From an uncultured Lachnospiraceae bacterium (GTDB lineage Bacteria; Bacillota; Clostridia; Lachnospirales; Lachnospiraceae), in NCBI GenBank assembly GCA_910587935.1, contig CAJUNP010000048.1, forward strand, positions 1 to 17,968: DNA of 17,968 nt. Direction: 5' to 3'. Shown here piece by piece: positions 5,814 to 14,524 of this stretch. Each line of letters starts with the position of its first letter. Positions within the stretch are counted from its first letter, which is position 1. The notes beneath the pieces are model-generated. The model did no database searches. It worked only from the letters and a program-made list of their open reading frames with translations, and had not been told where the DNA came from. The translations under genes were made by a program, and so were the position numbers.

Positions 5814-7484
5814 ATGGATACCAAAGCGGGTACCGACATGAAAGCTGACAAGATTAAAGATATTGTAGATAAACTGAATAAGCTGCCATACAAGTGCATA
5901 TTGTTTGACGGTAAATGGGGAATCGGCAAGACTTATGCCGTCAGCCATGCGTTGAAGAGAAAAAGAAACGTCTGCCGGATCTCCCTGTTCGGACTGCAGG
6001 ACAGCCAGCAGATCTATCACGAAGTTTTATGCCAGTTTGTGCTGCGCAGCAGCATGGCGGGAACGATATGCAAAAAACTGGGAGCCATTGCCGACAGGAT
6101 TCCCGTGCTGCCGGAAGCGGGGGAAAAAATAAAAGACGCTTTGGGAAGCATTGTGAATGAGAAGGAACTGCTCCTGGCGCTGACCGGAAGATTTACTTCG
6201 TCCCACGTCATTGTTATGGACGATTTGGAAAGGACAGGGAAAAACGTAAGCTTTGAAGAAGTTATGGGGATTATTGAGGAACTCAAGCAGTGCAGTTATC
6301 TTAAGATCATCCTGATTGCCAATACCGGCAAAATGGAAAAGACAAAGAAAAAGCTTCTCAAAAAATATAATGAAAAAGTGATAGACAGAGTTTATCATAT
6401 TACGGAAAAGCCGGAAAAAATAAACTGGGGAGAAATGGGAATCGACGCCGGTTTCATAAGCGGATTTTTAAAAAAGCATCCCGTCAAAAACTTAAGAACC
6501 CTTCAAAAGGCGCAGCGTTTTTATGAAGACGTGCTGGTTTACTGTGAAGCTATTGAGAATGAGACGTTTCTGCAGGAAATCCGTCTGATCTGCTTTGCCA
6601 TTGTGATCGAATCCACGGATCGTTTATATTTGAAAAAGATTAAGAAGCCAAAGCCCCAAAAAGAATCTGCTGTTTTTGACAGGCTTCATAATAAGCTGGA
6701 CTATCGGATTAAAACCCGCTATCTGACCGGAATAAGAAGCGGACAGGGACTGACAGAGCTGCTTATAAAATATTTCAATAATCAGCTCCTTGTAGATGCA
6801 TCCATGCTTAACGCAGAGTATCAGGTCTTTTTAAAAGCAGGGAGAAAAGCAAATTATTACAAATCGGAAGAAGAGATTCAAAGGCTTTTGGGGCAGTGGG
6901 AAGGTGAAATCAGCTCAACACAGAATCTGGCGGAACTGAACCGCCGCATGGACGAATATATGTATTTCAGCCATATTTTGGAAAGGGATACCGAAGCCGT
7001 TTTGGAACAATATGGAAGTAAGCTCCGGGATTTGCTTTGGCAGGCCGTAACCGGAGGCGATGAGGACATCCTGGAGTGGAGCGTGGACGTATATTTTCTT
7101 TCCTCCGGCAAAATTCAGAAAATATATGAGGAAAACCAGCGGCAGTTAAAGGAACGCTTAGTGGACTCTTATATTGCGTATTTAACTAAAAAAACGTCCG
7201 ATAGGAAGGCGTTTGAATACTCCTATAAGCTGAAAAAGGACTTTGATAACAGCTCTTATAAAAAAATGATCAGACAAAAAGCAGAACAGCTGTATACGCC
7301 CGGTTCTTTTCCCATAGAGGATATGAATGAAAACAAGAATTATACCTGCTATAATATTATGTATATTCTGTATCATGCGGATCAGGAAAAATTTTTACGG
7401 TACTGCAGAGAACTGGATTGCGATAAAATGGCGGCTTATCGGATCAGGCAGATCGTGGAGGCTTTTGACAAAGGAAATAATTAA
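5814..7484 (+). CDS. KAP-like P-loop NTPase of unknown function
   Basis: The 556-residue protein has Walker A GKWGIGKT (residues 33-40), Walker B HVIVMDDLER (131-140) with paired acidic residues, and a sensor-like IILIANTGKM (165-174) followed by EKVIDRVYHI. The GxWGxGKT plus hhhhDDLER pair is typical of KAP-family NTPases, often membrane-linked and found in several phage-defence genes. No membrane span is seen between Walker A and B, unlike many KAP proteins. Residues 200-556 are helical and charged with no domain I recognise; this is probably the effector or partner-binding part. No Shine-Dalgarno is visible before ATG 5814 or the in-frame ATG at 5838. Three genes follow closely in the same direction. 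Function is not known. Confidence 0.75.
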   Translation: MDTKAGTDMKADKIKDIVDKLNKLPYKCILFDGKWGIGKTYAVSHALKRKRNVCRISLFGLQDSQQIYHEVLCQFVLRSSMAGTICKKLGAIADRIPVLPEAGEKIKDALGSIVNEKELLLALTGRFTSSHVIVMDDLERTGKNVSFEEVMGIIEELKQCSYLKIILIANTGKMEKTKKKLLKKYNEKVIDRVYHITEKPEKINWGEMGIDAGFISGFLKKHPVKNLRTLQKAQRFYEDVLVYCEAIENETFLQEIRLICFAIVIESTDRLYLKKIKKPKPQKESAVFDRLHNKLDYRIKTRYLTGIRSGQGLTELLIKYFNNQLLVDASMLNAEYQVFLKAGRKANYYKSEEEIQRLLGQWEGEISSTQNLAELNRRMDEYMYFSHILERDTEAVLEQYGSKLRDLLWQAVTGGDEDILEWSVDVYFLSSGKIQKIYEENQRQLKERLVDSYIAYLTKKTSDRKAFEYSYKLKKDFDNSSYKKMIRQKAEQLYTPGSFPIEDMNENKNYTCYNIMYILYHADQEKFLRYCRELDCDKMAAYRIRQIVEAFDKGNN

Positions 7485-7501
7485 AGAAGGAGACAGACAG
7501 T

Positions 7502-8314
7502 ATGGATACATATGAAAATCAGGGGTATGAACAGGGACGGGCATTATTGGAAAAAGACAGGCTTTCTTATGCCGTTATGTATGATGTGATTGGGGGGCCC
7601 GTGAAAAAGATTATTACGGATCATAAACGCATTATGATTGCGCATACGGCAATGGTATATCCCACCTGGATATGGGCGCCGGAGGATGTAAAGGAAACGG
7701 AGCTGGAGCTGATTTTTCAAACCGTTTTAAAGGAATTTTCACCGTTGTGCGAATACCGGTTTAATACAAAATATTCGATTGCGGAATATCTGATCCGAAA
7801 ATTCACGGAAAGCGGACAGGGCCAATGGAAAATTGCTACCAATATTGTTGCGTATGAATGTCAGGCGGCACAGGAACCTGTTAAAAAAGTGGATGGGAAA
7901 TTGGAGACGCTTGACATTTCACAGGAAGAGTTATCAGCAAGATTGATTGAGGAAGCCTCCCTTGCCATCGGGGACCGTATTTTCAGCCGGGAAGAAAGCC
8001 TCGAAGCCGCGAGAGAACAGTTGAAGCGGCAGGTGCTTTACGTTTGGAGAAATGCGGAAGGAAAAGCCGTTTCGTTCTGCGACAGAAACGAAGACGGGCA
8101 TCATGTAAAAATATCCCAATGCTACACGCCGGAAGAAGAAAGAGGAAAAGGCTACGCTGCCAGAATGATCTATGAACTCTGCAGGGACGCGCTTGCCAAA
8201 GGGCAGGTTCCCATGCTATATGCGGACGCAGACTATGAATCGTCCAACCGCTGTTACCAGAAAATCGGCTTTGAAGCAAAGGGAAAAATTGCAACCATAG
8301 GAATTGTTAAATAA
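7502..8314 (+). CDS. Two-part GNAT acetyltransferase
   Basis: The C-terminal half of this 270-residue protein is a GNAT domain: VKISQCYTPEEERGKGYAA (202-220) holds the acetyl-CoA loop RGKGYA, and NRCYQKIGFEAKG (249-261) is motif B. The first 140 residues have the look of a degenerate GNAT-like or lid domain (IAHTAMVYPTWIWAPED), without a recognisable acetyl-CoA loop. Two-domain GNATs of this kind are common in Firmicutes and their substrates are mostly unknown. A strong AAGGAG lies ahead of the ATG, 17 bases after the NTPase stop. It probably acetylates a small molecule or protein in the cytoplasm; whether it works with the NTPase or the downstream amidase is open. Confidence 0.85.
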   Translation: MDTYENQGYEQGRALLEKDRLSYAVMYDVIGGPVKKIITDHKRIMIAHTAMVYPTWIWAPEDVKETELELIFQTVLKEFSPLCEYRFNTKYSIAEYLIRKFTESGQGQWKIATNIVAYECQAAQEPVKKVDGKLETLDISQEELSARLIEEASLAIGDRIFSREESLEAAREQLKRQVLYVWRNAEGKAVSFCDRNEDGHHVKISQCYTPEEERGKGYAARMIYELCRDALAKGQVPMLYADADYESSNRCYQKIGFEAKGKIATIGIVK

Positions 8315-8333
8315 CGCACAGGAGAATTTGAGA

Positions 8334-9212
8334 ATGAATAATCTGCGGATTGCCATGCTGCAAATAGCGCCGGCAGGAACCTTGGAAAAAAACATGGAAA
8401 AAGGACTCCGCTATTGCAGACAGGCGAAAGAAAAAAATGCCGATATTGCCCTGTTTCCCGAAATGTGGAGCTGCGGCTACCGGATTCCGGAGGATTTGAA
8501 AGAGTTACAAGCGCTTTCCATTACGAAAGACAGCGCCTTTATTACGGAATACAGGCGGATTGCAAAAGAATTAAACATGGCGGTGGGCGTTACCTTTCTG
8601 GAAACATGGGAGCCCCTTCCCAGAAATTCCCTTTGCCTGATCGACCGTTTTGGCAGGGAGGTTTATACCTACGCCAAGGTACATACCTGTGATTTCGGGG
8701 AAGAATCCCGGCTGACGCCGGGCGATGATTTTTACGTTGCCGATCTGGATACCGAAAAAGGAAGCGTTAAAGTGGGAAGCATGATCTGCTATGACAGGGA
8801 ATTTCCGGAGAGCGCCAGAATCCTTATGCTGAAGGGCGCGGAGCTGGCGCTGGTACCCAATGCCTGCCCCATGGAGATCAACCGGATTTCCCAGCTTCGG
8901 GGAAGAGCCTATGAAAACATGATGGGCATTGTAACGGTAAATTATCCGGATACACAGCCTGACTGTAACGGACATTCCACGGCTTTTGACGGGATTGCCT
9001 ACAGGCCGCAGGAGGAAGGCTCCAGAGATACCCTGCTGCTTGAGACAGGCGGAGAAGAAGGCGTATTTATTGCAGAATATGATATGGAAGAATTGCGGCG
9101 GTACCGGGCGGAGGAAGTACATGGCAATGCCTACAGGCGTCCCAAAAAGTATAAGCTTTTACTGTCGGAACGTATAGAGGAGCCTTTTATCAGAAAAGAC
9201 AGAAGGCGCTGA
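8334..9212 (+). CDS. Carbon-nitrogen hydrolase (nitrilase superfamily amidase)
   Basis: The 292-residue protein shows the complete nitrilase-superfamily triad: Glu43 in FPEMWSCGY, Lys115 in YAKVHTCDF and Cys152 in MICYDREFPES. RGRAYEN (189-195) is also typical. The family hydrolyses amides, carbamoyl groups or nitriles through a cysteine thioester. The sequence pattern fits amidases such as N-carbamoyl-amine or omega-amidase types rather than true nitrilases. Start at 8334 was chosen because AGGAG (8320-8324) lies nine bases before it; an in-frame ATG at 8304 overlaps the upstream GNAT gene and lacks such a site. It lies 19 bases after the GNAT gene, which suggests co-expression. The substrate is not evident. 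Confidence 0.9.
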   Translation: MNNLRIAMLQIAPAGTLEKNMEKGLRYCRQAKEKNADIALFPEMWSCGYRIPEDLKELQALSITKDSAFITEYRRIAKELNMAVGVTFLETWEPLPRNSLCLIDRFGREVYTYAKVHTCDFGEESRLTPGDDFYVADLDTEKGSVKVGSMICYDREFPESARILMLKGAELALVPNACPMEINRISQLRGRAYENMMGIVTVNYPDTQPDCNGHSTAFDGIAYRPQEEGSRDTLLLETGGEEGVFIAEYDMEELRRYRAEEVHGNAYRRPKKYKLLLSERIEEPFIRKDRRR

Positions 9213-9254
9213 GAAAGGTCATCCAAGACCGGAACGGAAAGGAACATAACGGCA

Positions 9255-10490
9255 ATGATACAACTGACAAACCGGCAGGCCAGACAATTTATGCTTTTAA
9301 GACACGGGCTTTTAGGCGGGCATATTTTTAACGGAAAACAGGGTGCGCTTGATTTTGTACGCCAGGCGGGATGTATTCAGTTTGATCCTGTCGATGTGTG
9401 CGGGAAAAATGCGGAGCTTACCCTGCAGTCCCGTGTAAAGGGGTTTACAAAGCAAACCTTGTATGAGCTTCTCTATGAGGACCGTCTGCTGGTCGATTTC
9501 CCCGATAAGAACCTTTCGATTATTCCTGTTGAGGACTGGCCGTATTTTGAGCGCTACCGTAAGGCGGCAAGGGAAGGCGGGTATCAGTTCCCTGAGCTTG
9601 GAGGGCTGGAGGAGCAGGCAAAAGCCTATATTGCAAAGAACGGTCCCGTGAATTCTGACGACCTGCCCATACAGGGAAATATACACTGGCATTCCTCCAT
9701 TCACTGGAGCGGCAATTGGGCAGGGGAAACCAATGCGGCCCGGGCGGTACTGGAACAGCTGTATTCCACGGGAGAGCTTGTGATTCATCACAAACAGGGA
9801 GCGCGCAAATTTTATGCTCTGGCAAAAGATTATATTTCGGAAAAATACTTACATTCTCCCGATCCGCTGCCGGACGAACAACAACATCTGAAATGGAGGA
9901 TTCTGCGGAGAATATCCGCAGTCGGCCTTTTGTGGAACCGTCCTTGTGATGCATGGCTGAATATCTGGGGACTGAACGCGGCGCAGCGAAACAGGGCGTT
10001 TGAGGAACTGCAGAATGAGAACCAAATTGCGGCCGTCCGGGTGGACGGAATCAAGGATACGCTTTATTGCTGTGCCAAAGCGCTGCCCCTGATGGAAGAG
10101 TTTCTCAAACAGGAATATGGCGGCGATACAAAAAACAACCGGTATAAATCCCGCTGCGAGTTCATTGCCCCGTTAGACTGTCTGATGTGGGACCGGAGAT
10201 TGATTGAAGAACTGTTTGGCTTTGCATACAGATGGGAGATTTATATCCCTGCCGCAAAGCGGAAATACGGGTATTATGTTCTGCCGGTTTTATACGGAGA
10301 GCGTTTTATCGGAAGAATCGAAGCCGCCGCCGATAAAAAGGCAGGCGTGCTGACCGTGAAAAATATCTGGTTTGAAGAAGGCATAAAACAGACGAAAAAG
10401 ATGCAGGCGGCAATAGAGCAGTGCATCCGGCGGTTTGCCAAATTTAACGAGTGCGCCGACATTATAGCTTCAAAGCCGTTCATGTTCTGA
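9255..10490 (+). CDS. YcaQ/AlkX-like DNA crosslink glycosylase (winged-helix HTH_42 family)
   Basis: The 411-residue protein matches the winged-helix HTH_42 family: an N-terminal QARQFMLLRHGL, GCIQFDPVDVCGKNAEL (39-55), and a C-terminal IGRIEAAADKKAGVLTVK. In this family AlkZ enzymes have a catalytic Q-x-Q motif and YcaQ/AlkX enzymes Q-x-D; here it is Gln42-Phe43-Asp44, placing it in the YcaQ/AlkX group. These monofunctional glycosylases excise N7-alkylguanines and unhook interstrand crosslinks. GAAAGGAAC ahead of the ATG is the ribosome site. It is last in the rightward run, 42 bases after the amidase, and its last 21 bases overlap the end of the opposing araC gene. Lesion specificity is inference from the motif. 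Confidence 0.88.
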   Translation: MIQLTNRQARQFMLLRHGLLGGHIFNGKQGALDFVRQAGCIQFDPVDVCGKNAELTLQSRVKGFTKQTLYELLYEDRLLVDFPDKNLSIIPVEDWPYFERYRKAAREGGYQFPELGGLEEQAKAYIAKNGPVNSDDLPIQGNIHWHSSIHWSGNWAGETNAARAVLEQLYSTGELVIHHKQGARKFYALAKDYISEKYLHSPDPLPDEQQHLKWRILRRISAVGLLWNRPCDAWLNIWGLNAAQRNRAFEELQNENQIAAVRVDGIKDTLYCCAKALPLMEEFLKQEYGGDTKNNRYKSRCEFIAPLDCLMWDRRLIEELFGFAYRWEIYIPAAKRKYGYYVLPVLYGERFIGRIEAAADKKAGVLTVKNIWFEEGIKQTKKMQAAIEQCIRRFAKFNECADIIASKPFMF

Positions 10491-11417
10491 CAGCTTTGAA
10501 AATTCCTCCAGAATTTTCCGGCTTTCTTCAGGTGTATAGTAATATTCAAGCGTATTCTCAGGACGAGAGTTCTGCCCGGAGATATTTTCCGCTGTCTTTT
10601 GGTATTCGCTGAAAGGATAGCCGAACTTTCGTAAGAACGCTTTATGCAGGTATTTGGGGTCGGAAAAACCGCTTAATTCGGAGAGCGCCGCCAGAGAAAG
10701 GCTTTCGCTGCCTGCCAGTCGTAACGCCTGCTCCAGTCTTTTGTCGGTTAAATACTCCTGAAAGGAAATTCCGAAATTCTCCGTAAAAAAATGGGACAGA
10801 CGGGTTGTGGATATCTGTTCCGTTTCCGCTATATCCTGCAGACGGACAGGATCCGTATAATGCTCGTCAATGTAAGCGGCAATGCGGTACACGCGGCCGC
10901 TTTTCTTTTTTCGTTCCAGATACGCGGTTTCATCAAGGATATCATAGTCCAGCTTTTCATAAAAACACAACAGCATGCGGGTTAAAAAGTGCAGACAGTG
11001 AAGAGAAAAAAACAGTTCATTGCTCCCATAAGCGCCGGCAAGCTTTATGAGCGTCTGCAAAATGTCCGTATAATCTCCGGGAGAAAAAACATCCCTTAAG
11101 TATGCGGAATAGAAACAGGTATTTCTTAAAGTAGGGAAATACTCATACAGAAGATGACGTGAAAACTGCACGATCAGGATTTTGAGACCGCCGTCACGGG
11201 AATCGATCTCATGCATGTCATGGGGATTGACAAAAATGATATCTCCGCTGCCTGCGGAAAATACGTCGTTTTTAATCCGGATTTTACCATGGCCGTCTAA
11301 TATAAGCAACAGTTCAAAGTCGCTGTGCGCATGAAAATTGCGGTACGTAATATGAATGGTAAAAATATTTAAGTGCCGGATTTTGGAGTGCTGTACAAGC
11401 TCAAATTCTTTTCTCAT
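10470..11417 (-). CDS. AraC-family transcriptional regulator of the xyl genes
   Basis: The 315-residue protein has an N-terminal cupin sensor (about residues 15-90: FHAHSDFELLLILDGHGKIRI, quoted in part as FHAHSDFELL and GSGDIIFVNPHDMHEI) and two C-terminal AraC helix-turn-helix motifs (about 178-275: LQDIAETEQISTTRLSHFF and LSGFSDPKYLHKAF with KFGYPFSEYQ). The start at 11417 is supported by AAAGGAA about ten bases upstream; in-frame starts at 11462 and 11483 lack a ribosome site. It diverges from xylB-xylA with a 260-base gap, so it probably senses xylose or a derivative and activates those genes. Other Firmicutes often use the ROK repressor XylR instead. The sugar specificity is inferred from context only. 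Confidence 0.88.
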   Translation of the reverse strand: MRKEFELVQHSKIRHLNIFTIHITYRNFHAHSDFELLLILDGHGKIRIKNDVFSAGSGDIIFVNPHDMHEIDSRDGGLKILIVQFSRHLLYEYFPTLRNTCFYSAYLRDVFSPGDYTDILQTLIKLAGAYGSNELFFSLHCLHFLTRMLLCFYEKLDYDILDETAYLERKKKSGRVYRIAAYIDEHYTDPVRLQDIAETEQISTTRLSHFFTENFGISFQEYLTDKRLEQALRLAGSESLSLAALSELSGFSDPKYLHKAFLRKFGYPFSEYQKTAENISGQNSRPENTLEYYYTPEESRKILEEFSKLSEHERL

Positions 11418-11532
11418 AGATGCAGAGTTCCTTTTTTGGAAATCAATACGCGTAATTGCCATGTATATCAGAGAAAACTGCAATATCCATACATTGGGGC
11501 CTCCGGAGTTTTGATTTGCCTGTCTTATACTA

Positions 11533-11560
11533 ATTATATTCCTATTTACACCAATTACAA
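11533..11560 (-). promoter_or_regulatory. Promoter of the araC-type regulator
   Basis: On the minus strand TTGTAA (11560-11555) and TATAAT (11538-11533) are 16 bp apart. The leader to the chosen start is about 110 bases. Confidence 0.55.
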
Positions 11561-11605
11561 TACAATTTTCAGCAGGATTGTCGTGATTTCAGGATAAGAT
11601 AGTCC

Positions 11606-11633
11606 TTGTATATAGTTAAGGCTTTTATATAAT
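11606..11633 (+). promoter_or_regulatory. Promoter of xylBA
   Basis: A consensus TATAAT (11628-11633) has only a weak -35, TTGTAT (11606-11611), 16 bp upstream. The weak -35 fits a promoter that needs an activator, here presumably the divergent AraC protein. No cre-like site was found in this intergenic region. Confidence 0.5.
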
Positions 11634-11677
11634 AAAAACAGATATATTTAAATCACAATATTAAAAAGGAGAAACCT

Positions 11678-13165
11678 ATGAACTATATCGGCATCGATCT
11701 TGGAACCTCCGCAGTTAAGCTGATTCTTATGGATGAAACCGGAAACATACTGAAAATGGTATCAAGGACTTATCCGCTTTTTTTTCCGCGCCCCGGATGG
11801 GCGGAGCAGAATCCGGAGGACTGGTTCCGTGAAACGGCGGCGGGAATCAAAGAACTGACGGCGGACTGCAGCAGAGAGGAAATTGCGGGAATCGGTACGG
11901 CCGGACAGATGCATGGGCTGGTGGCGTTAGACGAAAATGACAAAGTAATCCGCCCCGCAATTTTGTGGAACGACGGAAGGACAGCCGAAGAGACAGAATA
12001 CTTAAATACGCAGATTGGGCAGGAAAAACTGCTTCAGGACACCTCCAACATTGCCTTTGCGGGATTTACCGCTCCAAAGCTTTTATGGATGAAAAACAGG
12101 GAGCCTGAGCTGTTTGCGAAAATCAGAAAGATCATGCTTCCCAAAGACTACATTAATTACTGCCTGACCGGAGTTTTTGCAACAGACTATTCGGACGCGT
12201 CGGGGACGCTGCTGCTGGATGTAAAAAACAAGCGATGGTCGGAAGAAATGCTTCGTATTTGCGGCATCACAAAGAAACAATTGCCAGAAATCTTTGAAAG
12301 CTATGAACCAATTGGTACGCTGAAACCGGAAATCGCCCAAACTTTGGGGCTGAAACCGCAGGTAAAAGTGGCGGCGGGCGCGGCGGACAATGCGGCGGCG
12401 GCAGTCGGAACGGGAACGGTTGGCGCCGGAAAATGCAATATTTCCCTGGGAACCTCCGGAACTCTCTTTGTACCCTGTAGTCATTACGAGGCGGAATGGG
12501 GCGGCGCGCTGCATGCCTTTGTGCATGCGGACGGCAATTATCATCTGCTTGGCTGCATTTTGTCGGCGGCCTCCTGCAACAAATGGTTTATGGAACAGAT
12601 TTTACAGGATTCGGACTTTAAAACCATTCAGGACCATATTCCGGAAGAGCGGCTGGGAAAAAATAATGTTTTCTTTTTACCCTATCTGATGGGAGAGAGA
12701 AGTCCGGTCAACGATACCAATGCCAGAGGAACCTTTCTTGGCATGAGTATGGATTCTACAAGGGAGGATTTGCTGCAGGCCGTTCTGGAAGGCGTTGGAT
12801 TTGCCTTAAGAGATTGTCTGGAAATTGCCCGAAAGCAGGGGATCCGGGTAAAGGGCAGCACGATTTGCGGGGGCGGCGCCAAAAGTCGGCTGTGGCTTAA
12901 GATCATTGCCAATATTCTGAACATGGAGCTTACGCTGGTAAAAACAGAAGAAGGGCCTGGATACGGCGGGGCAATGCTTGCGGCAGCAGCCTGCGGGGAG
13001 TATGGAAGCGTGGCGGAATGTGCGGCAAACGTAATTGAAACGGTGGGAATAGTCAGACCGGATGCCTCAATAGCGGCAGGATATGAAAAACAATATCAAA
13101 AATTCCGCAAATTATACCCTGCGCTGAAAAATGTGTTCCGGGAATTATACGCGGAGCAGTCTTAG
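11678..13165 (+). CDS. xylB: Xylulokinase
   Basis: The 495-residue FGGY kinase phosphorylates D-xylulose with ATP to xylulose-5-phosphate in the cytoplasm, feeding the pentose phosphate or phosphoketolase route. The N-terminus has the ATP-loop GIDLGTSAVK (5-14). GTAGQMHGLV (73-82) carries the sugar-binding Met-His pair, and AAGAADNAAAAVG (232-244) carries the catalytic Asp237. ISLGTSGTLF (255-264) is the second phosphate loop, and CGGGAKSRLW is present near the end. Length equals that of typical XylB. AAGGAG eight bases before the ATG is a strong site. Xylose isomerase follows 41 bases downstream, settling kinase specificity among FGGY members. Confidence 0.96.
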   Translation: MNYIGIDLGTSAVKLILMDETGNILKMVSRTYPLFFPRPGWAEQNPEDWFRETAAGIKELTADCSREEIAGIGTAGQMHGLVALDENDKVIRPAILWNDGRTAEETEYLNTQIGQEKLLQDTSNIAFAGFTAPKLLWMKNREPELFAKIRKIMLPKDYINYCLTGVFATDYSDASGTLLLDVKNKRWSEEMLRICGITKKQLPEIFESYEPIGTLKPEIAQTLGLKPQVKVAAGAADNAAAAVGTGTVGAGKCNISLGTSGTLFVPCSHYEAEWGGALHAFVHADGNYHLLGCILSAASCNKWFMEQILQDSDFKTIQDHIPEERLGKNNVFFLPYLMGERSPVNDTNARGTFLGMSMDSTREDLLQAVLEGVGFALRDCLEIARKQGIRVKGSTICGGGAKSRLWLKIIANILNMELTLVKTEEGPGYGGAMLAAAACGEYGSVAECAANVIETVGIVRPDASIAAGYEKQYQKFRKLYPALKNVFRELYAEQS

Positions 13166-13206
13166 TCTCAGGAAATAGAATGAATCAAAGAAAGAAGGAA
13201 AAGCGT

Positions 13207-14523
13207 ATGAAAGAAATATTTGAAAACATCCCCAAAATCCCTTATGAGGGAGCGGACAGTAAAAATCCCCTGGCGTTTAAATTCTATGACGCAAAGAGGC
13301 TTGTAATGGGAAAACCCATGGAGGAGCATCTTCCTTTTGCAATGGCCTGGTGGCATAACCTCTGCGCCAACGGAACGGATATGTTCGGAAGAGGAACCAC
13401 AGATAAAAGCTTCGGAGCTGAAGAGGGGACCATGGAGCATGCCAGAGCGAAGGTGGACGCCGGCTTTGAATTTATGCAGAAGCTGGGAATTACCTGTTTC
13501 TGTTTCCATGACGTGGATCTGGTTCCCGAAGCGCAGGATATTAAAGAGACAAACCGGCGTCTGGATGAGATTTCCGATTATATCAAGGAAAAAATGGACG
13601 CCACCGGTATAAAATGTCTCTGGGGAACAGCCAATATGTTTTCCAATCCCCGCTATATGAACGGCGCCGGGAGCACGAACAGCGCGGATGTTTACTGCTT
13701 TGCGGCGGCCCAGATTAAAAAGGCGCTGGATATTACCGTAAAGCTTGGAGGAAAAGGGTATGTATTCTGGGGCGGCAGAGAAGGCTACGAGACGCTTCTT
13801 AACACGGACGTGAAGTTCGAGCAGGAAAATATTGCAAGATTAATGAAGATGGCCGTTTCCTACGGAAGAAGCATTGGATTTACCGGTGATTTTTATATCG
13901 AACCCAAGCCCAAGGAGCCCATGAAGCATCAGTATGATTTCGATGCGGCGACGGCAATCGGATTCCTGCGTTATTACGGCCTGGATCAGGATTTTAAGTT
14001 AAACATCGAGGCAAATCATGCGACGCTGGCAGGCCATTCCTTCCAGCATGACCTGCGGATTTCTGCTATAAACGGAATGTTAGGAAGTATTGACGCCAAC
14101 CAGGGGGATTATCTGCTTGGCTGGGATACCGATGAATTTCCCTTTAACGTCTATGAGACAACATTGTGTATGTACGAGGTCTTAAAAGCGGGGGGCATTA
14201 CGGGAGGCTTTAACTTTGACGCCAAAACCAGGCGGCCCAGTTATACGAAGGAAGATATGTTTGAAGCGTATATACTGGGAATGGACAGCTTTGCATTAGG
14301 ACTTCTTAACGCGGCCGCCATGATAGAGGACGGCAGAATCGACGCTTTCATCAAAGAAAGATACGCAAGCTTTGAAAGCGGAATCGGCGCTAAGATTGTA
14401 AGCGGGGAGGCGACTCTCAAGGAGCTTTCCGAGTATGCGGAGAACATGGAAAATCCTGCCTTGCCGGGTTCCGGAAGACAGGAATATCTGGAGGGGGTTG
14501 TAAACAGTATTATGTTTCGATAA
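13207..14523 (+). CDS. xylA: Xylose isomerase
   Basis: The 438-residue enzyme interconverts D-xylose and D-xylulose. It is a class II (long) isomerase by length and by its N-terminal extension. Catalytic His101 and Asp104 lie in CFHDVDLVPE. The metal ligands are at the canonical positions: Glu232 and Lys234 (FYIEPKPKEP), Glu268 and His271 (NIEANHATLAGHSF), Asp296, Asp307, Asp309 and Asp339 (GGFNFDAK). The start at 13207 follows AGAAGGAA by six bases and gives the family N-terminus MKEIFENIPKIPYEG; the in-frame ATG at 13180 is too early. It is second in the operon after xylB. Its 3' end meets the opposing chemoreceptor gene at a hairpin. Confidence 0.97.
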   Translation: MKEIFENIPKIPYEGADSKNPLAFKFYDAKRLVMGKPMEEHLPFAMAWWHNLCANGTDMFGRGTTDKSFGAEEGTMEHARAKVDAGFEFMQKLGITCFCFHDVDLVPEAQDIKETNRRLDEISDYIKEKMDATGIKCLWGTANMFSNPRYMNGAGSTNSADVYCFAAAQIKKALDITVKLGGKGYVFWGGREGYETLLNTDVKFEQENIARLMKMAVSYGRSIGFTGDFYIEPKPKEPMKHQYDFDAATAIGFLRYYGLDQDFKLNIEANHATLAGHSFQHDLRISAINGMLGSIDANQGDYLLGWDTDEFPFNVYETTLCMYEVLKAGGITGGFNFDAKTRRPSYTKEDMFEAYILGMDSFALGLLNAAAMIEDGRIDAFIKERYASFESGIGAKIVSGEATLKELSEYAENMENPALPGSGRQEYLEGVVNSIMFR

Positions 14524-14524
14524 C

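Noticed and set aside
11418..11677. CcpA cre site in the xyl intergenic region
   Set aside because: No sequence close to the consensus with a central CG was found there.
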